64,000 nucleotides of DNA from Cohnella sp. SGD-V74 (lineage in GTDB: Bacteria > Bacillota > Bacilli > Paenibacillales > Paenibacillaceae): positions 310,001 through 374,000 of the forward strand of contig NZ_PVYW01000003.1 of assembly GCF_003001675.1 (NCBI RefSeq). The letters run 5' to 3'. Below are positions 52,631 to 61,356 of this stretch, piece after piece (within the stretch, counting starts at the first letter, position 1; every line of letters starts with the position of its first letter). The translations under genes and the position numbers were made by a program. A model generated the notes under the pieces. It saw nothing but the letters and a program-made list of their open reading frames with translations, ran no database searches and was not told where the DNA came from.

Positions 52631-52737
52631 GTCGATCCTCATGCCTCCCAGTCCGAACGCCAATCGGCCGGTAGCGGATTCGGCGAGCCGAGCGCTACCG
52701 GTCGTCATTTTTTATACTATTCCCCTAACCTTCGCCG

Positions 52738-53448
52738 TTAGAAGCGCTCGAGCGCGATCGGTCCTTTGGCGATAAAGCCTTCCGCGTATTGCAGCTTGCG
52801 CGGCTGGCCGAGCAGCCTGTCCCGCGCGACGATATTGTCCAAGTAGGCGCCCGTAAGCGGCGTCTCCACCCAATCCGCCTCGCTGCCCTCGGGCGCGAAT
52901 TGCGAACGGTAGGCGCGCAAGGCGGCCATCTTCGTCTCCTGAACGTCGCTGATGTCGATCAGCAGCTGCGGAACGTGCGCGTCGTTAATGAAGTAGAAAT
53001 AAAGCTGTTCGACCGTCCACGCCGGCAGTTCCGGCGCAACCTTCCTCAGCTTGGCGTTGAATACCGCTTCCTCCGCCATCCGGCTGCAGGCGATATGATC
53101 GGGATGACGATCGATAAAATACGGCGCGAACACGATTCTCGGCCTGTATTTGCGAATGACGTCGACCATCGCGGCGATCTGCTCGGGATGTCCCGCCAGA
53201 CCGCGGTCCGGCAAGCCCAGGTTTTCTCTCACAGCAAGGCCCAGCGTCTCGCTGGCCTGCTTCGCCTCGCGCTGGCGCGTCTCGACGTTCCCGTTGGACG
53301 ACATCTCGGCGTACGTCAAGTCGACGATGCCGACGGCCAGCCCCGCCTGCGCGTGCTTGGCGATCGTGCCGCCCATGCCGATCTCCGCGTCGTCGGGATG
53401 AGCGGCGAAGACGAGCATGTCCAATGCATCGGGTAGTTCGCGACTCAT
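52738..53448 (-). CDS. bshB1: Bacillithiol biosynthesis deacetylase BshB1
   Basis: A 236-aa LmbE/PIG-L zinc deacetylase that removes acetate from GlcNAc-malate. Zinc motif AAHPDDAEIGMGG, and PYFIDRHPDHIACSRM for the third ligand region. ERxQR-like VETRQREAKQAS is also typical. Lies upstream of bshA by 107 bp; bshC, the last pathway enzyme, is not in the window. Confidence 0.94.
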   Translation of the reverse strand: MSRELPDALDMLVFAAHPDDAEIGMGGTIAKHAQAGLAVGIVDLTYAEMSSNGNVETRQREAKQASETLGLAVRENLGLPDRGLAGHPEQIAAMVDVIRKYRPRIVFAPYFIDRHPDHIACSRMAEEAVFNAKLRKVAPELPAWTVEQLYFYFINDAHVPQLLIDISDVQETKMAALRAYRSQFAPEGSEADWVETPLTGAYLDNIVARDRLLGQPRKLQYAEGFIAKGPIALERF

Positions 53449-53454
53449 GATCGG

Positions 53455-53877
53455 TTACCCTTCCAGTCCGGGTTTGTATTTATGTACGAGCTCGCGCCAA
53501 GCGAAATCCCCGCGCTCAAGCGCTTTGATCAACAGCTCGCCCGTCGCGACGTTGGTCGCCACCGGTATGCCCTGCACGTCGCACAGCCGCAGCAAGGCGA
53601 TAATGTCCGGCTCATGGGGCTGCGCCATCAGCGGATCGCGGAAGAAGAGAATGAGATCCATCTTGTTCTCGGCGACGAGCGCCCCAATCTGCTGATCCCC
53701 GCCGAGGGGGCCGGACATGAACCGGTGCACGTTCAAGGACGTGTTCTCCATAATGCGGGTCCCCGTCGTTCCGGTCGCGTACAGTTTGTGAGGCTTAAGC
53801 ACGTGTTCGTAGGCAATGGCGAAGTTGACCATTTCCTCTTTTTTGCGGTCATGCGCGATTAACGCGATATCGATCAT
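53455..53877 (-). CDS. mgsA: Methylglyoxal synthase
   Basis: A 140-aa enzyme converting dihydroxyacetone phosphate to methylglyoxal. Motifs: [37 protein letters not shown] with catalytic Asp and FFRDPL. Six bp before bshB1; bacillithiol is the thiol that detoxifies methylglyoxal, which makes the neighbourhood functionally sensible. Confidence 0.95.
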   Translation of the reverse strand: MIDIALIAHDRKKEEMVNFAIAYEHVLKPHKLYATGTTGTRIMENTSLNVHRFMSGPLGGDQQIGALVAENKMDLILFFRDPLMAQPHEPDIIALLRLCDVQGIPVATNVATGELLIKALERGDFAWRELVHKYKPGLEG

Positions 53878-53927
53878 TGACTTCTGTCTCCTCTCCTGAG
53901 GGGAATCGCTTTTCCGTATGCCTGTCG

Positions 53928-54731
53928 TTAATCCAAGAAATGCTCGAAGCCGTACACCATTCCGGTGACGTTCATGATCTTCTTGATCGCCGTGTTCACG
54001 CCCGGCATGTAGCCCGCGCGGTCGTAGGAATCGTGGCGGATCTTCAGCGTCTGGCCGAACGCCCCGAAGACGACTTCCTGCTGGGCGAACACGCCCGGAA
54101 GTCTTACGCTATGTATGCGGAACCCGTTGTAGTAGCCGCCTCTGGCCCCTTCGATCACTTCTTCCTCGTTCGGATTGCCCTGACGCAGCTCTTGACGCGC
54201 CTCGGAGATCCATTCGGCCGTCTTGATCGACGTTCCCGAAGGAGCGTCAAGCTTCTGATCGCCGTGGTACTCGATAATTTCCACATTGGGAAAATATTTG
54301 GCGGCCATCGCCGAAAACTTCATCATCAGAATGGCGCCGATCGAGAAGTTCGGAGCGATCAATCCGCCGATGCCTTTATCCTTGCATTGCTTGTCCAATT
54401 CGGCGATCTGCTCGGGGGTGAACCCCGTCGTTCCGACGACGGGACGAACTCCGTACGCCAGCGCCGTCTCGGTATTGGGCATCGCGGACTTCGGATTCGT
54501 GAAGTCCACGAGCACGTCCGGGCGGCTGGCGGCCAAGGCGTCCGCAAGGACGGCGGACACGACGACGCCGGTATCGGGCTTGCCGACGAGCGTACCGGCG
54601 TCAACGGGGCCGGCCGACGTGTCGATCGCGGCGACGAGTGTCAGCTCCGGATCTTCGAGCACCATTTTGACGACTTCGCGGCCCATCCGGCCGCCGGCTC
54701 CCGCTACGGCTACGGTAATTTTCTGCGACAT
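53928..54731 (-). CDS. dapB: 4-hydroxy-tetrahydrodipicolinate reductase
   Basis: A 267-aa NAD(P)H-dependent enzyme of the lysine/diaminopimelate pathway. N-terminal [16 protein letters not shown], then TGFTPEQ and [12 protein letters not shown]. The catalytic motif reads [16 protein letters not shown]: the first His and the Lys of HHxxK are kept but the second His is Gly. ATG at 54731 follows AGGTG; a GTG at 54740 is possible. Same dapB-mgsA-bshB1 order as in B. subtilis. Confidence 0.93.
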   Translation of the reverse strand: MSQKITVAVAGAGGRMGREVVKMVLEDPELTLVAAIDTSAGPVDAGTLVGKPDTGVVVSAVLADALAASRPDVLVDFTNPKSAMPNTETALAYGVRPVVGTTGFTPEQIAELDKQCKDKGIGGLIAPNFSIGAILMMKFSAMAAKYFPNVEIIEYHGDQKLDAPSGTSIKTAEWISEARQELRQGNPNEEEVIEGARGGYYNGFRIHSVRLPGVFAQQEVVFGAFGQTLKIRHDSYDRAGYMPGVNTAIKKIMNVTGMVYGFEHFLD

Positions 54732-54736
54732 AAGAA

Positions 54737-55273
54737 TCACCTGTTCCTTTTCGAGTGATAATGTTTAAGAAGGCGGCGCCTCTCGGCGCGAGTCTCGCGG
54801 AGCAATCTTCTGGCCTCTTCGAGGCCAGGGTCGAGCTGCAGGGCGTCCCTCAGCGATTCGAGCGCTTGACGGTACTCTCCTTGAGCCCGATAGGCGATTC
54901 CGAGCAGCAGCCGCGCCTGAGCCAATAACGGATCAAGTTGCACGGCCTCCTGCAGAAGAACGACGCTGCGGCCGACGTCAGGCTCGGCTTGCGAGAGCAG
55001 CTGCCGCGCCTCCGCGAACCGCTCTCTTGCCTGCAGCATTTTCAGATGCAGCCGATAGGAGCGGTCATCGGGATTCAGCTCCACCGCTTTGTGCGCGTAG
55101 GCCATCGCCTGGTTGGCCTTGCCGCTTCTCGCGCAGGTGATCGAAGCCCGGAAATAGTATTCGGCGTTGTCCGGCTCAAGCTCGAGCGCTTGCCCGAACC
55201 AGTGGACGGCCGCCTCGAAATCGCCTTGAAAGATGGCGTCGTACGCCAAGCGGATACATGCATCCCCGTTCAT
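54737..55273 (-). CDS. Tetratricopeptide repeat protein
   Basis: A 178-aa protein of about four TPRs (IRLAYDAIFQGDFEAAVHWFGQALELEPDN, AEYYFRASITCARSGKANQAMAYAHKAVELNPDD, ARLLLGIAYRAQGEYRQALESLRDALQLDPG) and a basic C terminus. Function unknown. Five bp upstream of dapB. ATG at 55273 lies about 9 nt after GGAGG; ATG at 55282 is possible. Confidence 0.78.
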   Translation of the reverse strand: MNGDACIRLAYDAIFQGDFEAAVHWFGQALELEPDNAEYYFRASITCARSGKANQAMAYAHKAVELNPDDRSYRLHLKMLQARERFAEARQLLSQAEPDVGRSVVLLQEAVQLDPLLAQARLLLGIAYRAQGEYRQALESLRDALQLDPGLEEARRLLRETRAERRRLLKHYHSKRNR

Positions 55274-55319
55274 GCCGACCATCCTCCTTCCGTTCCGAGG
55301 ATAGTACAGCATATGAGAA

Positions 55320-55688
55320 TCAGCCGTTATCCGTGTGCTTCTTCGTCCAACGGTCCGCGTCCCGCGTATTGAATTTCTCCATGACCTTGCGGTGCGCCTC
55401 CGTCATATCGATGCCGAGCGCGTTCGCGAAGCAGATGACGAGAAATAAAATGTCGCCCAGCTCAAGCTCGATGGAATTGTCGGCTTCGTCCCGTTTTTTC
55501 GGCTTTTCCCCGAAGCTGTGATTCACCTCTCGAGCCAGCTCTCCGACCTCCTCGGTCATGCGGGCCAGCATCGCGAGCGGCGAAAAGTAGCCTTCCTTGA
55601 ATTGCGAAATGTAAGCGTCCACCTCGCGCTGCATATCCGCCAAGGTGCGCTCTTGCAGCGTTACGTCGACTATGCGGGATTCTCCCAT
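55320..55688 (-). CDS. ypjD: MazG-like nucleotide pyrophosphohydrolase (YpjD family)
   Basis: A 122-aa all-alpha NTP pyrophosphatase. The MazG metal motif ExxE(12-28)ExxD appears as TEEVGELAREVNHSFG and IELELGDILFLVICFAN. It probably clears non-canonical nucleotides. Position between ypjC and dapB matches B. subtilis ypjD. Confidence 0.9.
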   Translation of the reverse strand: MGESRIVDVTLQERTLADMQREVDAYISQFKEGYFSPLAMLARMTEEVGELAREVNHSFGEKPKKRDEADNSIELELGDILFLVICFANALGIDMTEAHRKVMEKFNTRDADRWTKKHTDNG

Positions 55689-55773
55689 CTCCGATTTCCT
55701 TTCATGATGGTTTCTATCCTATGTTATCGTAAGACGAATTCGAAAACAAATGCAATTTTGGAGGAATCGTCCG

Positions 55774-56643
55774 ATGAATCGACCCGGTTTCTGGCATACG
55801 CTCAATACATGGGGGCTGCTGATCGCCGGAACGGCGCTGTACGCCTTCGGCCTGCAGTTCTTCATTATTCCGAATCTGCTGATGGAAGGCGGCGTAACCG
55901 GCGTTGCCGTGCTGCTCAACTATGCGCTTAACTGGCCCGTGTCGATTACGTCACTGGTGATCAATCTGCCTCTGTTCGCCTTGGGATGGCGGCAGCTCGG
56001 GAAAGGCGCGATGGTGTATACGTTCGCCGGAACGGTGCTGCTGTCGGTGTTTCTGTGGGTGATGGAGCGGCTCGTCGAACGGGGCTGGCTCGTGCCGTTC
56101 CGTTCCGAGCACGATTTCATTCTCGTCGTGCTCTACGCCGGGGTGACGCTGGGCATGGGGCTCGGTCTCGTCTTCCGCGCTGGAGGCACGACCGGTGGCG
56201 TCGACATCATCGCCCGCATCCTTCACCGGATGCGCGGCTGGAGCATGGGGCAGATCATTTTGTCGCTGGACGTCATCATTTTGGGCGTCTCGCTGCTGTT
56301 CATTCCGAAGGAGAAAGTGCTGTACACGATCGTCAGCGTGTTCATCGCCTCCAGAATTATCGATTATATTCAAGAGGGCGCCTACGCAGCCAAGGCGTTC
56401 ACCATTTTGAGCAGCGACCCGGAGCAGCTCGCCCGGCGCATTACGCGCGTGCTGGATCGGGGCGTGACGCTGATGCCCGCTGTCGGAGCGTTCTCGGGGG
56501 AAAACAAGACGGTCATCTACTGCGTCGTCGGACGGTTCGAAATCGGCAAACTAAAAAGCCTCGTCCGTCAGCATGACCGGAGGGCTTTTATCGTCATAAG
56601 CGATGTGCACGACGTGCTCGGCGAAGGTTTCCGCAACGAATGA
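55774..56643 (+). CDS. ypjC: YitT-family membrane protein (YpjC-like)
   Basis: A 289-aa protein with five to six hydrophobic helices (about residues 8-175; GLLIAGTALYAFGLQFFIIP, GVTGVAVLLNYALNWPVSI, GVTLGMGLGLVFRAGGTTGGVDIIARIL) and a C-terminal DUF2179 domain (about 205-285; AKAFTILSSDPEQLARRITRVLDRGVT). Function unknown. ATG at 55774 has GGAGG 9 nt upstream, so it is preferred to ATG 55750. It is on the plus strand while its neighbours ypjB and ypjD are on the minus strand. Confidence 0.88.
   Translation: MNRPGFWHTLNTWGLLIAGTALYAFGLQFFIIPNLLMEGGVTGVAVLLNYALNWPVSITSLVINLPLFALGWRQLGKGAMVYTFAGTVLLSVFLWVMERLVERGWLVPFRSEHDFILVVLYAGVTLGMGLGLVFRAGGTTGGVDIIARILHRMRGWSMGQIILSLDVIILGVSLLFIPKEKVLYTIVSVFIASRIIDYIQEGAYAAKAFTILSSDPEQLARRITRVLDRGVTLMPAVGAFSGENKTVIYCVVGRFEIGKLKSLVRQHDRRAFIVISDVHDVLGEGFRNE
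56553..56590 (-). terminator. Terminator for ypjB lying inside the 3' end of ypjC
   Basis: On the minus strand AAAAGCCCTCCGG...CCGGACGAGGC-like hairpin (AAAAGCC / GGCTTTT closing arms) is followed by TTTTTTAG. It lies 80 bp downstream of the ypjB stop and within the coding sequence of the convergent ypjC gene. Confidence 0.5.
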
Positions 56644-56670
56644 AGCCGGCGAAGTTCTTACGCGAACGCG

Positions 56671-57615
56671 CTACTTTTTCTTACGCCAGCTGCGAAGCAG
56701 CTTCTCCGCGGCGTCCTGCCGATCCTCTCTGCGGAAGGCGCTTGGATTGCCGCCGATCGCTTCCTCGTATTTGTACCTCTTCCAGCCCGCCCATGTCAGA
56801 ATCGTTACGATGAACGTCCCCATCATCGCGGACCATCCCCAGGAAGGAGGCACGGCTCCGAGCGGAGGAACGATCGTCTCTGACGCTGCGGCTCCGACCG
56901 GGAACAGCTCCCCGAACGCATCCCGAATCGGCTGCAGCGTTCCCTGAACGAGCTCCGGCTTCGGAGAGTCCGCTTCGTAGACGCGGCCGGCGTAACGGAG
57001 CACGAAATCGATCCGTTCGATCTTCCACGGTTCCGCGCGCAGGAGCGCCGCCGTCCGAATGAGCCCGTAATGCTCCGTCAGCTGTCCGAAAGCGACGTGA
57101 ACGGACGCATCGGGTTCGCCTTTCGGGCCGACGCCTTTATTCAACCCCGCAGCAAGCTTGTTGATGTCCTCTTGCAGAACGGTGCGGTAGCGGTGCCAGA
57201 TCGGCTTGTCCGGATGGGCCAGCGCGTCCGCGGCCAATCTTAAAGAAGCCGCTCCGCTCTTCCACTTGGCCTCGTCCGGCTTAACGGCCGCGACGGTTCG
57301 CTTCAGCTCGGCCACGTCGTGAGCCAGCGCGCGAATGCCCTCCGCCGTAGCGATCGTCTGCATCGGCAAGCTTCTCAACTGCAGTTCGATATCGTTCAGC
57401 CGCTTGACGGCGGCTTCGAGATTGCCTCTGTTGATGGATTCATACAACCTCTCGGCCGAGGTCAGAAACTTCTCGTAAGCTTGTCCGGAGACAGAGGCGG
57501 CCGAAGATTGCGGAGCGTTCTCTTCTGCGGCGGCAGCGGCAGAGCTTCCGGCCGCGAACAGTCCGATGGCGACCGCGGCCGCCAAACAGATCGATCGAAA
57601 TAAAAACACGGACAT
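56671..57615 (-). CDS. ypjB: Sporulation protein YpjB homologue
   Basis: A 314-aa exported membrane protein: signal peptide (residues about 1-30, ICLAAAVAIGLFAAGSSAAAAA), a helical extracytoplasmic domain, and a C-terminal transmembrane helix (about 262-284, WSAMMGTFIVTILTWAGWKRY) with a basic cytoplasmic tail. Layout and position next to ypjA match B. subtilis YpjB, a protein linked to sporulation with no defined biochemical role. Follows ypjA by 38 bp. Confidence 0.82.
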   Translation of the reverse strand: MSVFLFRSICLAAAVAIGLFAAGSSAAAAAEENAPQSSAASVSGQAYEKFLTSAERLYESINRGNLEAAVKRLNDIELQLRSLPMQTIATAEGIRALAHDVAELKRTVAAVKPDEAKWKSGAASLRLAADALAHPDKPIWHRYRTVLQEDINKLAAGLNKGVGPKGEPDASVHVAFGQLTEHYGLIRTAALLRAEPWKIERIDFVLRYAGRVYEADSPKPELVQGTLQPIRDAFGELFPVGAAASETIVPPLGAVPPSWGWSAMMGTFIVTILTWAGWKRYKYEEAIGGNPSAFRREDRQDAAEKLLRSWRKKK

Positions 57616-57653
57616 CCCCTCCTACCCCAATGGATATGAGAGGATGTCCGCGA

Positions 57654-58316
57654 TTAGAACGACTTGTCCGCGGAAGGCGGACGGCGAAGGAACGCAAACT
57701 TGGCGACGCCGGCGGCAAGCACGCTGAGCGCCGTCAAAACGATCGTAAACGCGGCGACGTAAGGCACGTCGTCGTCCAGCTGCGAAGGCAAATACGGGTA
57801 CACCCCGAACGTGTAATCCACCGTATCGTTCAGGAACGTCCACGCCGCGGCCGCCAGCAGCGCCATGCCGCCGAAGGTGAAGAACCGCGCGTACAGCAGC
57901 GCCATGATCGCCATCGCGGTATGGCCGATAATCAGCATCCAGTGATCCCAGTACAGGACGTCTCCCTGAGCCTGTCCCGCGAAAATGATCGCCGTCGCCC
58001 ATATGCCGTATTTGACAGAGGTAACTACGCCCAGCGTCTCCACGATGCCGCGCACCCCGTTCACCCAGGAACGGGACGAACGCTCCGGCTTAAACCACAA
58101 CCACAGCAGCGCCAGCGCGAAAAACAGAGAGGCCGTAGGGCTGTCCGGAACGAACGGAAGCTGCCAATGGGGATGCTCGTTCCAGGTTTCGATCAATTGA
58201 CCTTTGTACCAATAATACCCGTAAATCGTGCCGGGAACGTAGATGATCATCGTTAGCCAGAAAATCGCGGGATGAAGGAGCACGTTCCGGGACAGCAGCC
58301 ATCTCGCCCAAACCAT
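57654..58316 (-). CDS. ypjA: DUF1405 membrane protein (YpjA family)
   Basis: A 220-aa multi-pass membrane protein with six or so hydrophobic helices (FWLTMIIYVPGTIYGYYWY, ASLFFALALLWLWF, MLIIGHTAMAIMALLYA, YVAAFTIVLTALSVLAAGV). It matches the DUF1405 pattern FVPDSPTASLFF and WNDTVDY-like FLNDTVDYTFGVYP. Function unknown. Lies downstream of qcrC but separated from it by a terminator. Confidence 0.85.
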   Translation of the reverse strand: MVWARWLLSRNVLLHPAIFWLTMIIYVPGTIYGYYWYKGQLIETWNEHPHWQLPFVPDSPTASLFFALALLWLWFKPERSSRSWVNGVRGIVETLGVVTSVKYGIWATAIIFAGQAQGDVLYWDHWMLIIGHTAMAIMALLYARFFTFGGMALLAAAAWTFLNDTVDYTFGVYPYLPSQLDDDVPYVAAFTIVLTALSVLAAGVAKFAFLRRPPSADKSF

Positions 58317-58344
58317 CGGCGCACGCCCTTTCCGGATTCTGTTA

Positions 58345-58374
58345 TAAAAAAACCTGACCGGTTAAGGTCAGGTT
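58345..58374 (-). terminator. Terminator of the qcrABC operon
   Basis: Perfect 9-bp stem AACCTGACC / GGTCAGGTT with a TTAACC loop followed by TTTTTTT on the minus strand, 15 bp past the qcrC stop. Confidence 0.92.
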
Positions 58375-58389
58375 TGATGCGCGAGTCGA

Positions 58390-59259
58390 TTACTCCGCTT
58401 TTTGTTGAGCGAGCCAAGTTGCGACTTGGTCGATCTGTTCGTCGGACAGGTCGCCTTGGAAGGCCGGCATAGCGCCGTTGCCTGCGCCGTTGGCGATGAT
58501 GTCGACAAGCTCTTCCTTGCTCAGCACGTCGCCGATGCCGCGCAGCGCCGGTGCGCCGCCGCCTTCAAGCTCCGCGCCGTGGCAAGCGATACATTGCGCT
58601 TGCGTCATCACTTCAGTGAAGGCAGGATCGTCCGCGGCCACCATGGCCGGAATTTTCTCCTTGCCCGGCACCCAGCGTTCCTTGCCGGCGTTGACGGATT
58701 CCTCCGCCTTGATCTTGCGCTCGATATGCTCCGGAATTTGTCCGTTCGCTTCCAGCTCGTGCGTGTAGTGGTCCCAGGACACCCAAGTCAAGTATGCAAC
58801 CGCAACCAGCGATACGATCATCAACGAAGATGCGATCGGACGGCGGTAGAAGCGACGCTCCTTGCCCGTGTCCAGGAACGGAGCGAGCAGCAGGGCGATG
58901 AACGGAATGCCGGACAGACCGAGAATTCCGAGCACGATGTAGTCGCCCGAAGCGTACGGGTATTTCAGCAATTGATACAGGAACAGGAAGTACCAGTCCG
59001 GCATCGGAATGAACGAGCTGTTCAACGGGTCCGCCGGATATCCGAGCGGAGCCGGGTGGGCAATGACGAGCGTCAGAAACCCGACGAGCACGACGACTCC
59101 GACCATCCATTCTTTCAATAGGAAGTTCGGGATGAAGGCCTCGGATTTGCCCGGATATGCCGTATAATCGGGTGGCTTTACGTTCGAATAATCCCGTTTC
59201 CGAATACGCGAATCCCCGATGAATACGACTTTCTCGTTTGGATCATGTTTATGTGCCAT
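58390..59259 (-). CDS. qcrC: Menaquinol-cytochrome c reductase, cytochrome b/c subunit
   Basis: A 289-aa fusion of the C-terminal half of cytochrome b (subunit IV; helices about 50-165, Qo-site motif PDWY at 87-90) with a c-type cytochrome domain (heme site CIACH at 223-227; likely axial Met in GAMPAF). This is the Bacillus-type QcrC. With QcrA and QcrB it passes electrons from menaquinol to cytochrome c and moves protons. Last gene of qcrABC. Confidence 0.95.
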   Translation of the reverse strand: MAHKHDPNEKVVFIGDSRIRKRDYSNVKPPDYTAYPGKSEAFIPNFLLKEWMVGVVVLVGFLTLVIAHPAPLGYPADPLNSSFIPMPDWYFLFLYQLLKYPYASGDYIVLGILGLSGIPFIALLLAPFLDTGKERRFYRRPIASSLMIVSLVAVAYLTWVSWDHYTHELEANGQIPEHIERKIKAEESVNAGKERWVPGKEKIPAMVAADDPAFTEVMTQAQCIACHGAELEGGGAPALRGIGDVLSKEELVDIIANGAGNGAMPAFQGDLSDEQIDQVATWLAQQKAE

Positions 59260-59278
59260 CGCTTGTCACTCCCCTCTC

Positions 59279-59950
59279 TTACAGCGGCCCGGAAATGCCC
59301 TGTTTTCGAATCATAAAGAAGTGTCCGGCAAGCAATGCGAGCAGCGCGCCAGGAAGGAAGAACACGTGGATCGCGAAGAATCGGGTCAGCGTCTGGGCGC
59401 CGACGATCGTTCCACCGTTCATGAGCTCCTTAATGTACTCCCCTAAGAAAGGCACCGATCCGGCGATTTCCAGACCAACCTTCGTCGCGTAGTAAGCTTT
59501 GTTATCCCACGGAAGCAGATAACCCGTGAAACCAAGGCCGAGCATGACGAAGAAAATCAACATTCCGACAACCCAGTTCATCTCGCGAGGCGCTTTGTAA
59601 GAGCCTGTGAAGAAAACGCGAAGAGTATGTAGGAACATCATTACGATAACAAGACTTGCTCCCCAGTGGTGCATCCCCCGCACGATCGCGCCGAAAGCGA
59701 CTTGATGCTGCAGGTAGTCAACGCTGTAATACGCGTTAATGATGTCTGGGACGTAATACATCGTCAAGAACATCCCCGAGAGGATCTGGATGACGGTGAT
59801 GAAGAACGTCAATCCGCCGAAGCAATAAACGAACGCGGAGAAGTGATGCGCCGGGTTGACGTGCTCAGGCACTTCGTGGTCGGCGATGTCTCTCCACATC
59901 GGCGTAATATCAAGACGCTCGTCGATCCAGTTGTACATGTTTTTGAACAT
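59279..59950 (-). CDS. qcrB: Menaquinol-cytochrome c reductase, cytochrome b subunit
   Basis: A 223-aa b6-type cytochrome b with four transmembrane helices and bis-heme histidines (GMHHWGASLVIVMMFLHTLRV, FFAIHVFFLPGALLALLAGH). Cys43 in FVYCFGG corresponds to the covalent heme ci cysteine of b6f-type and Bacillus QcrB. ATG at 59950 is preceded by AAGGAGGG at slightly long spacing. Sits between qcrA and qcrC. Confidence 0.95.
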   Translation of the reverse strand: MFKNMYNWIDERLDITPMWRDIADHEVPEHVNPAHHFSAFVYCFGGLTFFITVIQILSGMFLTMYYVPDIINAYYSVDYLQHQVAFGAIVRGMHHWGASLVIVMMFLHTLRVFFTGSYKAPREMNWVVGMLIFFVMLGLGFTGYLLPWDNKAYYATKVGLEIAGSVPFLGEYIKELMNGGTIVGAQTLTRFFAIHVFFLPGALLALLAGHFFMIRKQGISGPL

Positions 59951-59969
59951 GGGACGAAACGCCCTCCTT

Positions 59970-60503
59970 CTAAACGCGACTATTCGGTGCAATCGGTCCG
60001 AGATATACCCAGCCGTTTTCCGTTTTGACTTCGTATTCGTCGAGCGGCTTAGGCGCTACCTTCAGGTTTTTGCCGTCCTTCGTGTATTGCGCTCCGTGGC
60101 AGGGACAATGATACTCGTTCGGCGACTCACCGCTTCCCCAGCTCACCATGCATCCCAAGTGCTTGCACACCGGCGACAGCGCATAAATCGTGCCGTCTTC
60201 GCCTTTGGTAATCCATGCGGCCAGCTTAGGGTCGCTCTCGTACCAGCCGTCCACCTGGTGAATCTTGAACTTCACCTCGGTCGGTTCGTTCGTCACTTTG
60301 CTTTCTTCGATAACTTTGACGAATCCGCCGGATTCTTTCTTCTGTAATATAGGATCTACGGCAAAGCGGATCATTGGTAAAATGGCTCCGCCGGCCATGA
60401 AGGCTCCCGCTCCGCCAAGCGTGTACGACAGAAACTGACGTCTCGACATCTCTTTGCGCTTGACTGGTTTATGCGCGGTTTCTTGCTGCTTATTGTGGTC
60501 CAT
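59970..60503 (-). CDS. qcrA: Menaquinol-cytochrome c reductase, Rieske iron-sulfur subunit
   Basis: A 177-aa Rieske protein. A twin-arginine motif SRRQFLSY (residues 20-27) precedes the membrane anchor (about 28-50), indicating Tat-dependent insertion. 2Fe-2S ligands are C113-x-H115-x2-C118 and C133-P-C135-H136. ATG at 60503 is 7 nt after GGGGGT. First gene of the operon, behind a good sigma-A promoter. Confidence 0.95.
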   Translation of the reverse strand: MDHNKQQETAHKPVKRKEMSRRQFLSYTLGGAGAFMAGGAILPMIRFAVDPILQKKESGGFVKVIEESKVTNEPTEVKFKIHQVDGWYESDPKLAAWITKGEDGTIYALSPVCKHLGCMVSWGSGESPNEYHCPCHGAQYTKDGKNLKVAPKPLDEYEVKTENGWVYLGPIAPNSRV

Positions 60504-60556
60504 TCGTTCTACCCCCTTTGCCACACCAATCTCGCGTCCGATACGGACTTTCCATT

Positions 60557-60605
60557 TTGTTCACAAGGACATAACTATAATAGCCCACGCGCTATGGAGC
60601 GTCAA
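60557..60605 (-). promoter_or_regulatory. qcrABC promoter with adjacent TTGTTCACAA palindrome
   Basis: On the minus strand TTGACG (60605-60600), 17-bp spacer, TATTAT (60582-60577). Just downstream, at 60566-60557, lies the palindrome TTGTGAACAA, covering about +4 to +13 of the transcript. Its half resembles the Rex/CcpA-style TTGTGA, but the full 18-bp Rex site is not present. Confidence 0.7.
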
Positions 60606-60752
60606 GAATAGTGGCGGGAGTTTCCCCGCGCAAGCGAGAGTTACGGAACCAAAATGTTCTCAATTTGTCACATTTCCTCGCGGGGGCGTGCCTGACTATT
60701 GTTTACCCTATGTTGCCAACCTATTCGTTTCTCCGTCGTTTTTCCGCGTGCG

Positions 60753-61181
60753 TCAGGTCGTCGCCTTCGTTCGTCCCTGCCACAAATCCGTCACGGATTT
60801 GACGATCGCCTCCGCGTCGGGCTCGTCCTCGCTGCCTGCCGGACGTATGTATAGATCCGCTTCGACTCCCGGCAGCTCCATCGGCTGCCCGCCGACCAGA
60901 ACGACGTAACGGAAGCCTCCCTTTTTCCAAGCCGAGATCAGCTCGTTAATGTTCCGAACGAACTCCGTGCCCCCCGTTCCGTAATGGCAGGCCGGCATCG
61001 TCACCGTTCGGCCGCGGAACGCCTCCTCTACAGGCGACAGCCATTCTCCCGCCCGTGCGACTTTGTCCGTCGCTTCCGAAGGCGATTCCTCGCCGCTCAA
61101 ACCGGACAAGGGCAGCACGCACGTGTCCAGATAAGGCTGCAGCTCCGGCCAGCTCCGCGGATCGATCTCGCTGAATTTCAT
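60753..61181 (-). CDS. ypiF: DUF2487 protein (YpiF family)
   Basis: A 142-aa soluble protein. Position directly upstream of qcrA and the pattern RSWPELQPYLDTCVLPLSGL, PACHYGTGG and RYVVLVGGQP match the YpiF/DUF2487 family. Function unknown. It is separated from qcrA by 249 bp containing the qcr promoter, so they need not be co-transcribed. Confidence 0.85.
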   Translation of the reverse strand: MKFSEIDPRSWPELQPYLDTCVLPLSGLSGEESPSEATDKVARAGEWLSPVEEAFRGRTVTMPACHYGTGGTEFVRNINELISAWKKGGFRYVVLVGGQPMELPGVEADLYIRPAGSEDEPDAEAIVKSVTDLWQGRTKATT

Positions 61182-61281
61182 CCGCTCCTTACGCTCCTCT
61201 CCATCTTGCTATCGTCTTCCATCGTACTCCAAAACGCCGGACAAAGGAAGTCCGGTTTCGCGCGGGACCCGACGCAAACGG

Positions 61282-61309
61282 CAAAAACCCGGCCGTCGCC
61301 GGGCCGGGT
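61282..61309 (-). terminator. Terminator after the IDEAL-domain gene
   Basis: Minus-strand stem ACCCGGCC / GGCCGGGT with loop CGGCGAC, followed by TTTTGCC, 48 bp past the stop at 61357. Confidence 0.8.
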
Positions 61310-61356
61310 CGTCACGACTGTTCCGATTTTTTCGACGCCTCCCGCGAATGTCCGGG

